Shown: in pieces, positions 18,503 to 26,479 of the stretch | Layout of the letters: every line of letters begins with the position of its first letter | Position numbering within the stretch: the stretch's first letter is position 1 | Source of the DNA: an uncultured Actinomycetes bacterium | GTDB lineage: Bacteria > Actinomycetota > Thermoleophilia > Solirubrobacterales > 70-9 | Assembly (NCBI GenBank): GCA_946482365.1 | Contig: CAMLQY010000005.1 | Span: 1 to 64,000 of the forward strand | DNA: 64,000 bases | Direction: 5' to 3' | Program-made: the position numbers and the translations under genes | The notes under the pieces: generated by a model | Seen by the model: only the letters and a program-made list of their open reading frames with translations | What the model was told of the DNA's origin: nothing | Databases searched by the model: none

Positions 18503-18928
18503 ATGAGAGAGTTGAGACGACGGCTTGCGCTGGTGCGCGAGCTCTGGGCGGCCAGCAAGGGTGGGCTTCGCGACGTCGCCCTCTACCCTGACCTCAGGGA
18601 AGATCAGCCCCTGGCCGCTGGCCCGTTGCGCGGGTTCGGCCCCCGTGCCGCGCGTGTTGGCGGGGTACGAGTGCCCTGGTCGGTGGTCGGGCAGGTGCTG
18701 GCTTGGCCGGATGTGCGCTGCCAGAACTGCCTGCGCGAGCACGACGCATTGGATGCCTGTTTCCTTGGAGTGATCGCCGGCGTCCTCGCCGATCGGGAGA
18801 CGTTTCAAGTCCGTCCCGATCTGCTGGCGCGCGTCCACGTTGACGAGATGTGGGACCGCTACGGTGGCCCCGCCGCCGACTGGCTCGAAGGCCACCTGCG
18901 CTGGCTGGAGGCGAACGATGCAGTGTGA
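18503..18928 (+). CDS. Hypothetical protein with a CxxC pair
   Basis: 141 aa. The ATG at 18503 follows GAAAGGAACGCAG, a good ribosome-binding site, and removes an upstream open stretch lacking protein character. CQNCLREHDALDAC near the middle could bind a metal. No family recognised. Its stop lies 11 nt inside the next gene, so the two form a coupled pair of unknown function. Confidence 0.6.
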   Translation: MRELRRRLALVRELWAASKGGLRDVALYPDLREDQPLAAGPLRGFGPRAARVGGVRVPWSVVGQVLAWPDVRCQNCLREHDALDACFLGVIAGVLADRETFQVRPDLLARVHVDEMWDRYGGPAADWLEGHLRWLEANDAV

Positions 18929-19280
18929 ACACTGCGGGTCGCCGGATCTGAGCTATGAGCGAGACGCTCTTCTCGTCGCGACGCCGCTTCGCCTCGAGGG
19001 CGAAGTTCTCGTCTTGGACGTGGCACCCCGTCCGGCGCCGCTTGACGACGTCCGGGTGTGCTGTCGGAAATGCGGCCGGGAGCAGCGCGGGGTGCAGTGG
19101 GAAGAGTGGCGCCCCGAGCAAGCCCCGGCCGAGTCCGTCGTGGTCGAGGGCGAGAACGCCTTGGACATGATTGCCGCGCGCATCAACGAGCCGGGCGAAT
19201 GCCAGGGTGCCGACTTCGTCGAATTCGTCTCCCAACTGCTGCCTCGAACCGGCCGCGAGATCATCGACGCCGATGTGTAG
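18918..19280 (+). CDS. Zinc-ribbon hypothetical protein
   Basis: 120 aa. It opens with CEHCGSPDL and has CRKCGREQRG about 45 residues later: two CxxC knuckles of a zinc ribbon. The remainder is acidic. The ATG at 18918 precedes the stop of the previous gene, indicating translational coupling. No catalytic motif; a protein- or nucleic-acid-binding adaptor is possible. Confidence 0.6.
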   Translation: MQCEHCGSPDLSYERDALLVATPLRLEGEVLVLDVAPRPAPLDDVRVCCRKCGREQRGVQWEEWRPEQAPAESVVVEGENALDMIAARINEPGECQGADFVEFVSQLLPRTGREIIDADV

Positions 19281-19380
19281 AGAAGACGCAGAGGCGCCAG
19301 AGAGCTCTAGCTCGCGATGTCCTCGAAAGCGGAGGCGCTTCCGAGTGAAGAGCATCTGGTGAGGTCAGCCTAGCCTGGCG

Positions 19381-19420
19381 ACCGACAGGGAGTAAGCCGA
19401 CGGGCTTGCTCCCTGTCGGT
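19381..19420 (+). terminator. Hairpin terminator after the zinc-ribbon gene
   Basis: ACCGACAGGGAG pairs perfectly with CTCCCTGTCGGT, and the stem continues with AAGCC/GGCTT around a four-base loop. It is 100 nt beyond the gene stop; only a short TTAAT follows, so termination efficiency is uncertain. Confidence 0.6.
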
Positions 19421-19626
19421 TAATCCGAAGCGAAATCCATCCCTCCCTTTTTTTGCCCAAAATCAGACGGGAGGTGACGCTGGGTTGCCAGCAAACTGGC
19501 TGGCGCTTCCTTAATCGCCCTGCAGTGGCATGGGTTTACGATCCTCGTCTCGGTCCTTGACCTTGGTGGCTTCTAGAAGCCCCAGAATCTCGATGTCACC
19601 GGTAGCAAGGGCAAAGTTTGGGTTTC

Positions 19627-19643
19627 ACGTTAAAACGGTTAAC
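19627..19643. promoter_or_regulatory. Candidate operator, copy 1
   Basis: ACGTTAAAACGGTTAAC contains the inverted repeat GTTAA-AACGG-TTAAC. A closely related motif (AACGTTAAACGGTA) lies at 20011-20024, so the two flank the XRE regulator gene and may be its binding sites. Confidence 0.35.
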
Positions 19644-19674
19644 CCGCCGGGCCTTCGACGGGAAGGCTGCCGCC

Positions 19675-19941
19675 GTGCCCCCCCGCCGTCGAGTCAAACC
19701 GCGGTCCACTGCCCACAAGGCGCTCGGCGAAGCGATTGAGGAATTGCGCAACGAGGCGGGGATGACCCATGAGGAGCTAGCCGATCGCCTTGAGATGTCG
19801 TTCCAGCGGATCAGCGAGCTGGAGCGTGGCGTCGCCAATCCGACCTTTGCCACCCTGGTTCGGGTTACCAACGGCCTTGGCGTCGAGTTGAGCGAGCTGG
19901 CGGAGCGGATGGAGAAGCTCCGCGATTCTCGACGCCCCTAG
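19675..19941 (+). CDS. XRE-family helix-turn-helix regulator
   Basis: 88 aa from GTG at 19675. A basic N-terminus is followed by a full XRE/Cro fold: LRNEAGMTHEELADRLEMS (helices 1-2), QRISELERGVANP (recognition helix and turn) and ATLVRVTNGLGVELSEL. There is no ligand domain, so it is probably a simple repressor. Paired candidate operators lie upstream and downstream, consistent with autoregulation. An alternative TTG start at 19618 would give 107 aa. Confidence 0.85.
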   Translation: MPPRRRVKPRSTAHKALGEAIEELRNEAGMTHEELADRLEMSFQRISELERGVANPTFATLVRVTNGLGVELSELAERMEKLRDSRRP

Positions 19942-20008
19942 CGAAGCGGGGGTCGCCCAGTCGCGCTCAACCCGACTTCCGTCGGCTAGCCCCTGTTTGA
20001 TACACGTT

Positions 20009-20028
20009 GGAACGTTAAACGGTATTCC
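20009..20028. promoter_or_regulatory. Candidate operator, copy 2
   Basis: The core AACGTTAAACGGTA resembles 19627-19643, and the outer bases GGAA...TTCC are inverted repeats. Its position upstream of the PucR-type gene suggests the XRE protein could also control that gene. Confidence 0.35.
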
Positions 20029-20065
20029 GCGGGTCGTGCTGCATACGGATTGCAGGAAATGGCCC

Positions 20066-20094
20066 CAGGGCCAACGATGCCCCTGAATTTTTTT
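20066..20094 (+). terminator. Weak intrinsic terminator
   Basis: CAGGG and CCCTG form a short stem around ~10 nt, followed by AA and a run of seven T. It lies 125 nt after the XRE gene and could end that transcript. Confidence 0.4.
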
Positions 20095-20206
20095 CTGACC
20101 AGAGCGATTCTCGTCCGATGCAAAGGAGAACTCAAGGCTGTCTGCGGAGCTTGTCTGTTGTTGGGTACGTTCCGAGTTGTCGAGCAACTGGCAGGAGGAG
20201 ATCTCG

Positions 20207-20449
20207 ATGCGCCGTTACGGACGTGAGTGCGCTTGCCTAATCACTGAGAAGCGAGGCCAAAGGCGCCACGGAGCTAACCCCCCGCTCTGCACCGGATCGT
20301 CGGCCAAGCCAGGCACACGTAGGGGTAGTTCGTGGTGCGACATACGAGATCGATCCCATTCTTGTTTCGAGATCCGCGCCCCTTTGGGGGGTACCCCGCC
20401 AATGAAAGGCGGTCGGCTTTGCCGTGACAAGGCGCAAGGACAGCAATAA
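20207..20449 (+). CDS. Doubtful small ORF with strong ribosome-binding site
   Basis: 80 aa. ATG at 20207 follows GGAGGAG at a good distance, and the frame overlaps the start of the PucR-type regulator by 26 nt, an arrangement seen in coupled leader ORFs. The product is rich in Arg, Cys and Gly with no recognisable fold, so it may be untranslated or only a leader peptide. Confidence 0.2.
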   Translation: MRRYGRECACLITEKRGQRRHGANPPLCTGSSAKPGTRRGSSWCDIRDRSHSCFEIRAPLGGTPPMKGGRLCRDKAQGQQ

Positions 20450-21608
20450 AGCTTCGCAGACCATTATCCGCGCTGAGCTTGCCTCTCGGCTGCGGGGAAA
20501 GTCAGCCGAGATAGAAGGAAGGATCGTTACGCGAATCCGCGGTATGTCTGAGCCCATTGGGGACGAGGACACCTCCTATCTCGAGGGTCTTCGAGTTGCC
20601 GTTTCCGAGGCCCTTAGCTACGGCGTCGACTGCGTCGAAAAGGGGGGGAGCTGGTCGGCTCCAATTCCGCCGGGCGTGATCCAACAGGCTCACCGAGCGG
20701 CCCGAGAGAGGGTGAGACTGGACACGGTCTTGCGACGCTATGCCGCAGGGAACAAGATGCTGGAGGAGTTCATCGTGGCAGAGGCCGGTGATATCCCGCG
20801 CGAGACTCTCTGCCGAATATTGAGCGATCAGGGCCCACAGTTCGATCGACTCATGGGATCTGTCGCTGCCGAGTACGAACGTGAAATGGAGCGGGTAGGC
20901 CGCTCGTCGGCGCAAAAGCGCGTTGATTGCGTCCTCCGTTTGCTTTCAGGCGACGACCTGGAGGATGGTGCAGATCTCGATTACGACTTCGATGTCTGGC
21001 ACATCGGCGTGATCTTCGCTGGCGGCAAAGCCGAGGCAACAGCGCGCCTGCTATCTGAGCGGCTGGGGTATCGGCTGCTGCATATCCAGCGCGACAGCGA
21101 CATCGTTTGGGGCTGGCTTGGTAGCAAGCGGCAGCCAGCCATTGCGACTCTTGTCGACACTCTTCCCGAGAGCCTGCCTTCGGGGATTTCCATGGCGATG
21201 GGAGAGCCCCGTGAGGGTCTCGAGGGATGGCGCCTGACGCACCTTGAAGCACAGATGGCGCTGCGGGTAATGCGGCGTAAGCCCGAGAGATTGACTCGCG
21301 GTCGCGATGTCGTCCTCCTCGCCGGCATCTTGAGAGACGAGACGCTTGTCAGGTCTCTTTTGGATGCGTACCTCGTGCCACTTGAGAGGCGTGGCAGGTC
21401 GGCGACGACATTGCCCGAGACTCTGCGTGCCTATTTCTCTGTTGGCGAAAGCACCTCGGCGGCAGCAGAAGACCTTGGGGTCACTCGCCATACTGTTCGC
21501 CAGCGGATACGCACCGTTGAGGAGACCCTCGAACAGCCTCTCCACACATGCAGTGCAGAGCTGCAGGTGGCCCTACGGCTCGACGAGCTCAATAGCTCTC
21601 ATCGATAA
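20424..21608 (+). CDS. PucR-type helix-turn-helix transcriptional regulator
   Basis: 394 aa, GTG start. The last ~60 residues are the PucR C-terminal HTH: LRAYFSVGESTSAAAEDLGVTRHTV followed by RQRIRTVEE and a QVALRLDEL tail. The middle (~170-300) is a degenerate GGDEF-like sensor as in CdaR/PucR proteins, and the N-terminal 160 residues are helical (RsbRD-like). Such proteins activate nearby catabolic or biosynthetic genes; here the downstream cluster from 21.8 kb is the obvious candidate, but this is inference. Confidence 0.8.
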   Translation: MTRRKDSNKASQTIIRAELASRLRGKSAEIEGRIVTRIRGMSEPIGDEDTSYLEGLRVAVSEALSYGVDCVEKGGSWSAPIPPGVIQQAHRAARERVRLDTVLRRYAAGNKMLEEFIVAEAGDIPRETLCRILSDQGPQFDRLMGSVAAEYEREMERVGRSSAQKRVDCVLRLLSGDDLEDGADLDYDFDVWHIGVIFAGGKAEATARLLSERLGYRLLHIQRDSDIVWGWLGSKRQPAIATLVDTLPESLPSGISMAMGEPREGLEGWRLTHLEAQMALRVMRRKPERLTRGRDVVLLAGILRDETLVRSLLDAYLVPLERRGRSATTLPETLRAYFSVGESTSAAAEDLGVTRHTVRQRIRTVEETLEQPLHTCSAELQVALRLDELNSSHR

Positions 21609-21817
21609 GGGGCAGCGCTGTTGATACTGGTAAGTGGGTAGAAACTAACCATAGGGTAGATATGGCGAAGGATAACTCACCAAATGGATAGCCACGGGAC
21701 CTGGCTACGTTGGTTTGATTCTCGGTGAGATGGCGCATTGGCGTGGCACTACGCGTTGAGCGCATTTCCATCGGGCTACAGGGAGGTTCTACTTGCGCCT
21801 GGCGGGTATCGATCTGA

Positions 21818-22402
21818 ATGGGCTCTGTAGCGACAACTGACCAATCGCAGTCTTCGACGGCTGCGCGAGCATCAACGCTCAGCTACGTTGCGTGGACGCC
21901 CGCTGGAGAACTCGACGCCCGCGAGTGGGCGACGGCTGGGCGCCGTATTGGTGCAGTAGGTCGAAATATTCAGTGGCTTCTCGGTGACTGGATTGCCTAT
22001 GGCAATCAGAAGTTCGGTGAGCGGTATGCCAGAGCGTCAAAGATCACCGGGTACGACACCCAGACCCTGATGAACATGGTTTATGTAGCTTCACGTTTTG
22101 AAATCTCCCGACGTCGGGAGGATCTCTCATGGAGCCACCACGAGACGCTGGCGTCTCTGGAGCCCGACGAGCAAGACCGCTGGCTTGATCAAGCTATTGC
22201 TGATAGGTGGGCTGTTTCTGATCTGCGAATGATGTTGCGCGTAGCGCGTAAGGGCGATAGCGCAGGAGCAAGCGAAGAGGAGAAAGCTGAAACTCAAGAA
22301 CCCGGCTCGAGCGGAGGCAGGCGCCAGCTCTCTCGACAGCCGCTTGCAGTGATGTGTCCTCATTGCGGTGAGGAGGTGCCGCTGCACGCTGCTAGTAGTT
22401 AG
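21818..22402 (+). CDS. LmbU-like transcriptional regulator
   Basis: 194 aa. The pattern W-x-x-AGRRIG...IQWLLGDWIAYG...YARASKITGYDTQTLMN, then ASRFEISRRREDLSWSHHE and a WLDQAIADRW helix, matches the LmbU family, founded by the lincomycin-cluster activator. A C-terminal tail with CPHCGEEVPL adds a single CxxC knuckle, enough for metal binding only if paired with another chain. It is the first gene of the metabolite cluster and its best candidate pathway-specific activator. Confidence 0.75.
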   Translation: MGSVATTDQSQSSTAARASTLSYVAWTPAGELDAREWATAGRRIGAVGRNIQWLLGDWIAYGNQKFGERYARASKITGYDTQTLMNMVYVASRFEISRRREDLSWSHHETLASLEPDEQDRWLDQAIADRWAVSDLRMMLRVARKGDSAGASEEEKAETQEPGSSGGRRQLSRQPLAVMCPHCGEEVPLHAASS

Positions 22403-22609
22403 AAAGACCTTGCGGGTTGGCTGTAGATCTCATGAAACGCCATCGGATTCGACGGCCACGATCAGGTGTCAGCGGTAACACTCGGTTCACGGCGGGGCCG
22501 AGACAGACTGTTGCTGGCCCTGCTCACGTTGAGTATCTATTGGCAGCGCCAGAGGGCAGGGCGGTATAAGTGCTTGACCGCATTGCCGGGCTGTCGAGAG
22601 AGGTTCGCC

Positions 22610-23734
22610 TTGAAATTCCTAGTTGAAGATCGACGCACCCTTGAGGAGTTTCTGCCAGGCTTCGACGCGGAGATTGCATCGATTCCGTTGGCCGAAATGG
22701 AGGCGCGGGACAGCCATGTCATCGAGCTGTTCCGGGACGCAGGAGGCGCGGGCCTGGTCATTCCCCATGACTTCAAGGGTCACGGTGCCTCACCATCAGC
22801 TGCGATCCGGGTCCAGCGTGCGATCGGTTCGCGCTCACCGTCTCTGGCGGTGGCAACGACGATGCATCATTTCTCGACTGCAAGCCTGATCGAACTTCAG
22901 AGGGCCGACAGCGGCTTCGAGTGGCTACTGTTGCAGGCGATCGCCGAACAGGGCCGGCTGCTCGCTTCCGGATTCGCGGAGGGTGTCCACGGCCAGGGAG
23001 TCTTTTCACCGACGATGCGGGCCAGGTGGGTCGATGGGAAGTTCTTAGTCAGCGGTACGAAGAGGCCGTGCAGCCTGTCGCGGTCGATGGACGTACTGAC
23101 GGCGTCCGTGGCAGTTATCGGCGAGGCGCCCGACGCGGAGCCGGAGTTCGCCATCGCCCTTGTGCCCGCCGGCGCACCGGGTCTGGAGGTCTCCGATTTC
23201 TGGGGATCTTCCGTCCTTGCCGGTGCCCAGAGCGAGGCGGTGACTCTGAGTGACGTCCCTGTGGATCCCGACCTGGTGGTTGGGGTCGACAACGTCGACG
23301 CAGTGCAAACCGCGAGCTTCCTGTGGTTCGAGCTCTTGATCACGGCGTCCTACATCGGCATGGCCAGCTCGCTTGTCGAGCGGGTGATCGCAGCAGAGCG
23401 TGGAGATCCCGCGCTTCGTACCGCGATGGTGGCCGACCTCGAGTCGGCGATGGCCAGCCTCGCCGCGGTCGCGTATCGGATGGAGGAGGGGGACCGCAGC
23501 GAATCACTCCTGGTGCAGTTGTTGCTCTACCGCTACTCGGCCCAGGACGCGATCAGTCGCTCGGTGACCTCGGCCGTCGAGCAGCTCGGCGGCATGGCGT
23601 TCATCGGCGGGGAAGACGTCTCCTACTTCGCATCGGCCTCGCGGGCACTCGCCTTTCACCCCCCGCAACGCCAGGGCGCTGGCTCGGACGCGATTCTCGC
23701 CGCGCTCGCCGGCGCGCCGCTGAAGATCGACTGA
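22610..23734 (+). CDS. Acyl-CoA-dehydrogenase-fold flavoprotein lacking the catalytic glutamate motif
   Basis: 374 aa from TTG at 22610, which follows GAGAGAGG; an upstream GTG at 22466 would add a non-homologous leader. The N-terminus (FRDAGGAGLVIPHDFKGHG) and the flavin-region GFAEG.../VSGTKRPCS segments follow the ACAD fold. The C-terminal YEGTxxI motif of true dehydrogenases is absent; it reads FHPPQRQGAGSDAILAAL. This places it with cluster-associated ACAD-like enzymes, which include N- or C-oxygenases and carrier-bound substrate oxidases. The exact reaction is unknown. Confidence 0.75.
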   Translation: MKFLVEDRRTLEEFLPGFDAEIASIPLAEMEARDSHVIELFRDAGGAGLVIPHDFKGHGASPSAAIRVQRAIGSRSPSLAVATTMHHFSTASLIELQRADSGFEWLLLQAIAEQGRLLASGFAEGVHGQGVFSPTMRARWVDGKFLVSGTKRPCSLSRSMDVLTASVAVIGEAPDAEPEFAIALVPAGAPGLEVSDFWGSSVLAGAQSEAVTLSDVPVDPDLVVGVDNVDAVQTASFLWFELLITASYIGMASSLVERVIAAERGDPALRTAMVADLESAMASLAAVAYRMEEGDRSESLLVQLLLYRYSAQDAISRSVTSAVEQLGGMAFIGGEDVSYFASASRALAFHPPQRQGAGSDAILAALAGAPLKID

Positions 23735-23878
23735 GGTGGCCGGGGCTGGCTCCGCGGGCTCGGTCGCAATCGGGTCTCGGCCCCGAGCGCGGGGAGTGCC
23801 GCGGTTGGCTACCTCGTTTCGTCGCCGCGAAATTTCGGGCGTTTGGGTTTCCCTACGGTATCGGCGAGCCTGTGGCCG

Positions 23879-24961
23879 ATGACCGAACGCCGCCGCGAGC
23901 TAGGCCTGCAGATAGAGGAATTTTATGGCGTCACCCTGGAGCAGGTGCTCGGAGAAATCGAGTACCTGCGAGACGCCGGGGACACCGTGATCGCGGGGGG
24001 ATCGCTCGCCTACGGGCTCGGAAACGGCCGCAGCGACCTCGACATCGTCGTCACCGGCCCCACCACGGTCGAGTCTTCCCGGGTTCCTCTGGAGCACTTT
24101 CTCGGATCGCTGCGGGTCGATGTCTGGAAGCTGTCTCAGGAGCTGATCGAAGCTTCCTTTCGGCGCGCCGAAAAGGCGCTCGCCAGCGAGGAAGAAGTTC
24201 TGGGCGACTTTGGCGACATCGACAACGAGGACGGGTTCAAGCTCCTCCACCGGATCGCCTTCGGCCTCGTCATCGACGGCCGCGAGCTTCAGTTCGAGGC
24301 GCTGGATTGCCGGGAGGTGGCGTCCGGCCTCGTCACGCGGGAGTACGCAGAGCGGATGCGCGCTTCGGCGCTGACGGCCCAGCTGACCCTGCGCGCGAGC
24401 CGGTCGATCGCCGCCGTCTTCAACGCCCGGCTTGCGGTTGAGAGCGCCCTTAACATTGCGGTCCTACGGCGCGGCTTTCCGTTCTGCAGCGAGAAGTGGT
24501 TGGGCGAGCGGCTCGATGCCGAGCTGCCTGAGCTCGCCAGCCTCTACGAGCCCTTCCGGCGACTGCCGGCGGACCCGGCTCGCGACGGCGCGGGGTTCGT
24601 CGAGGCTGCGCTCAGGGTCTGCACGGAGATGTGGGGCCTCGAGCTCGAGTTCGAGGCCCTCGCCGAGCTGGCTCGCTGGCACAACGCCGAGGACATTCGG
24701 CTGGTGGAGATCGGTGCCGACCGTTTCCTGCTGGCGCCGCGCTCCGGAGCCCTCTGGGAGTTCGACGAGAGCGACACCAATGTGTGGCGCCGGCTAACGG
24801 CGGAGACCGGCGAGCAGGATGACGGTTGGGGGCCCGCCGACTGCGATCCGGAGGGGCTGACGTTGTGCGTGCGCTTGTACGAGCACGGACTGCTGGGCCT
24901 CAGGTGGACCGAAGGCGTGCCGATCGGAATGCTCGATGCCGAGCGGAGGGTGCGGGTATGA
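23879..24961 (+). CDS. Nucleotidyltransferase-fold protein with PqqD-like C-terminus
   Basis: 360 aa from ATG at 23879 (start not certain; a TTG at 23843 is in frame). GGSLAYGLGNGRSDLDIVV is the GSxxxG...SDxD signature of the pol-beta nucleotidyltransferase superfamily, near residue 40. Residues ~270-330 (VEIGADRFLLAP, GALWEFDESDTNVWRRL) resemble a PqqD-type peptide-binding module. The combination suggests NMP transfer to a peptide or amino substrate, which is inference. The stop overlaps the next gene as ATGA, so the two proteins are made together. Confidence 0.65.
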   Translation: MTERRRELGLQIEEFYGVTLEQVLGEIEYLRDAGDTVIAGGSLAYGLGNGRSDLDIVVTGPTTVESSRVPLEHFLGSLRVDVWKLSQELIEASFRRAEKALASEEEVLGDFGDIDNEDGFKLLHRIAFGLVIDGRELQFEALDCREVASGLVTREYAERMRASALTAQLTLRASRSIAAVFNARLAVESALNIAVLRRGFPFCSEKWLGERLDAELPELASLYEPFRRLPADPARDGAGFVEAALRVCTEMWGLELEFEALAELARWHNAEDIRLVEIGADRFLLAPRSGALWEFDESDTNVWRRLTAETGEQDDGWGPADCDPEGLTLCVRLYEHGLLGLRWTEGVPIGMLDAERRVRV

Positions 24962-25458
24962 AGGTGGTTGAGGCCGACGCGCGCCGCTATGCCTGGTGCA
25001 GAAGTCACGCCCTCTGGATCGTCGGCACGACGACCCGCAGCTTTCTCGAGGACGCTCATGGAGCGAAGCAGGCCGACCAGGGGGCCCTACTTCGCTTCGT
25101 CGCGCGGATGATCGGAGAGACCTGCGCCGTCGCCCTCAACGTCGCGCTCAACCGTGACCGACCGATTCCGAGTCCCGCCATGCGCTGCTCCTGGGCTCTG
25201 GAGCGGCTTGAAGGACATAAGCTCTGGCAGTCCTGTTGGGAGCTGATCCGGGGCATCGAAGACGTTCCAGCAGAAGAGATCGTCGAACGTTGCGAGTTGT
25301 TGGTGACGGAGGTGAGTGCCGTGGTCGGGGAGATGCCTAACCCGATCACTCCGGAGGGTCACCTGCCGGCGATCGCGCTGGCACGAGACTGGATCAAGCT
25401 GATGGACGCGGTCGGCGAGGAGCCGCCGGTGCCGTACGACTGGACCCTGCCGACCTGA
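24958..25458 (+). CDS. Hypothetical helical partner of the nucleotidyltransferase
   Basis: 166 aa. All-helical prediction with several Cys and Trp; blocks such as GAKQADQGALLRFVARMIGETC and WQSCWELIRGIEDVP. I do not recognise the family. An ATGA overlap with the upstream nucleotidyltransferase implies a stoichiometric partner. MNT/HEPN toxin-antitoxin pairs have a similar two-gene layout, but the conserved HEPN RxxxxH motif at the right place is not evident. Confidence 0.6.
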   Translation: MKVVEADARRYAWCRSHALWIVGTTTRSFLEDAHGAKQADQGALLRFVARMIGETCAVALNVALNRDRPIPSPAMRCSWALERLEGHKLWQSCWELIRGIEDVPAEEIVERCELLVTEVSAVVGEMPNPITPEGHLPAIALARDWIKLMDAVGEEPPVPYDWTLPT

Positions 25459-25539
25459 GAGCCACGTGGGATCCCGTCCAGGCTTCTAGATGGTGCGCAG
25501 GGTAGCCGGCTTCGAGCTCCGGACGAGGCATAGCCCCTG

Positions 25540-26247
25540 TCATGCAGATCGGAACCGCTCCAGGTCTGAATCGAATTGCTCTTGCGCGGCCAAGCTGAGT
25601 GGGTGCTCTGCCATATCTCGAAGCACGTCTAGCGGAGCGGAGATCGCGCAACTTCCCTGTTCGAGCGCCTCGATGGCCTGCGCCGGAGACTTGATGCTTG
25701 CTGCAAGGATTCTTGGTGAATTATCTAGTGGATCCAGTGCGTCGGCAAGCGCTCTGACCGTCGTGGCAGACCCCGATCCGTGCCTGGCGGCACGGTCGAC
25801 ATAGGGGATGACCCAGTCATACCCCGCCTCGTGCGCGACCAGAGCTTGAGCCGGTGAGAAGACAGCCGTCATCGCAGTCTGAATGCCCTCGTCGTGCAAG
25901 CTCCTCGCGACAGGCAGGAAGCATCTCCTGGCCAGGAGCTTGACCACGACACGCTTTGGCTCGTGTTCGGCGAGCTTCCGTGCTTGCCGGAGGACCTCGT
26001 CAGGATCGGAGGAGAACGGCTGTACGAACACGAGGCCTGGCGCGAGCTCTATCAGCGCCCTGGCATGCGTCAGCAGCACTGGGGTGTCGTGATCGGCTCC
26101 AGTCTCCAGTCCGCGAGCGATCAGGCTTGGATTCGTGGTGAGGCTGTCGACAAGACAATCGCCCACTGCTGCGCGGACATCGGAAAGAGATCCCGAATCG
26201 AGCAGTAGAGCTGGTTCACGATTGGCCTCAAAATCGGGTGCGCTCAT
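25540..26247 (-). CDS. Transaldolase/fructose-6-phosphate-aldolase-like protein
   Basis: 235 aa from ATG at 26247, preceded by AAGGAG. The class I aldolase (alpha/beta)8 family is visible: LLLDSGSLSDV with Asp17, LTTNPSLIA, the Schiff-base lysine Lys103 in RVVVKLL, and EGIQTAMTAVFSPAQAL with DWVIPYVDRA. It should be able to cleave or form dihydroxyacetone/aldose adducts like TalC/FSA or the LmbR transaldolase of lincosamide pathways. It is divergent from the aldehyde dehydrogenase operon and sits in a cluster rich in C-C bond enzymes. Confidence 0.75.
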   Translation of the reverse strand: MSAPDFEANREPALLLDSGSLSDVRAAVGDCLVDSLTTNPSLIARGLETGADHDTPVLLTHARALIELAPGLVFVQPFSSDPDEVLRQARKLAEHEPKRVVVKLLARRCFLPVARSLHDEGIQTAMTAVFSPAQALVAHEAGYDWVIPYVDRAARHGSGSATTVRALADALDPLDNSPRILAASIKSPAQAIEALEQGSCAISAPLDVLRDMAEHPLSLAAQEQFDSDLERFRSA

Positions 26248-26479
26248 CAGCGATCTCCTTACCCACCAAGTTGGACTAATCCCCACATGTGCCTACTCGA
26301 GTGAAGGCTAGAGGAGGCAGGGCGTCCCCAAAAAGAGGCGCCCGCCTGGAAGGTGCGACCCGTCACCGATCCTCTCTTGCCACCAGTTGGTTTCGCTTTT
26401 TGACCGGGATGTCGCCGGCTTGTAGAACTGGCGACGGACGACATGATTCTGCATCGAGCCCACACTGAGGCGGCAAGAG
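26248..26479. promoter_or_regulatory. Divergent control region of the ThDP/aldolase cluster
   Basis: 232 nt between the transaldolase-like gene (minus) and the acylating aldehyde dehydrogenase gene (plus), likely holding both promoters. AAGGAG at 26255-26260 (minus) is the ribosome-binding site of the transaldolase-like gene. I see no clear operator. Confidence 0.4.

Larger units (their letters stand above)
19281..19674. other. Gene-free spacer upstream of the XRE regulator
   Basis: 394 nt without a credible gene. It holds the hairpin at 19381-19420, a T-rich run near 19445 and the candidate operator at 19627-19643. The plus-strand frame could start at a TTG at 19618, but that would place the operator inside the gene. 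Confidence 0.5.
19942..20423. other. Long gene-poor region before the PucR-type regulator
   Basis: 482 nt. It contains a second candidate operator (20009-20028), a small hairpin with a T tract (20066-20094) and a short frame with a strong ribosome-binding site (20207-20449). No established protein family is seen in any frame. Confidence 0.45.

Noticed and set aside
23323..24441. 372-codon plus-strand frame between the ACAD-like and nucleotidyltransferase genes
   Set aside because: Arg/Gly-rich translation overlapping both real genes in a different frame; no family pattern.
24958..25458. Reading the nucleotidyltransferase pair as an MNT/HEPN toxin-antitoxin module
   Set aside because: The nucleotidyltransferase is too long and carries a PqqD-like tail, and a properly placed HEPN motif is not evident.
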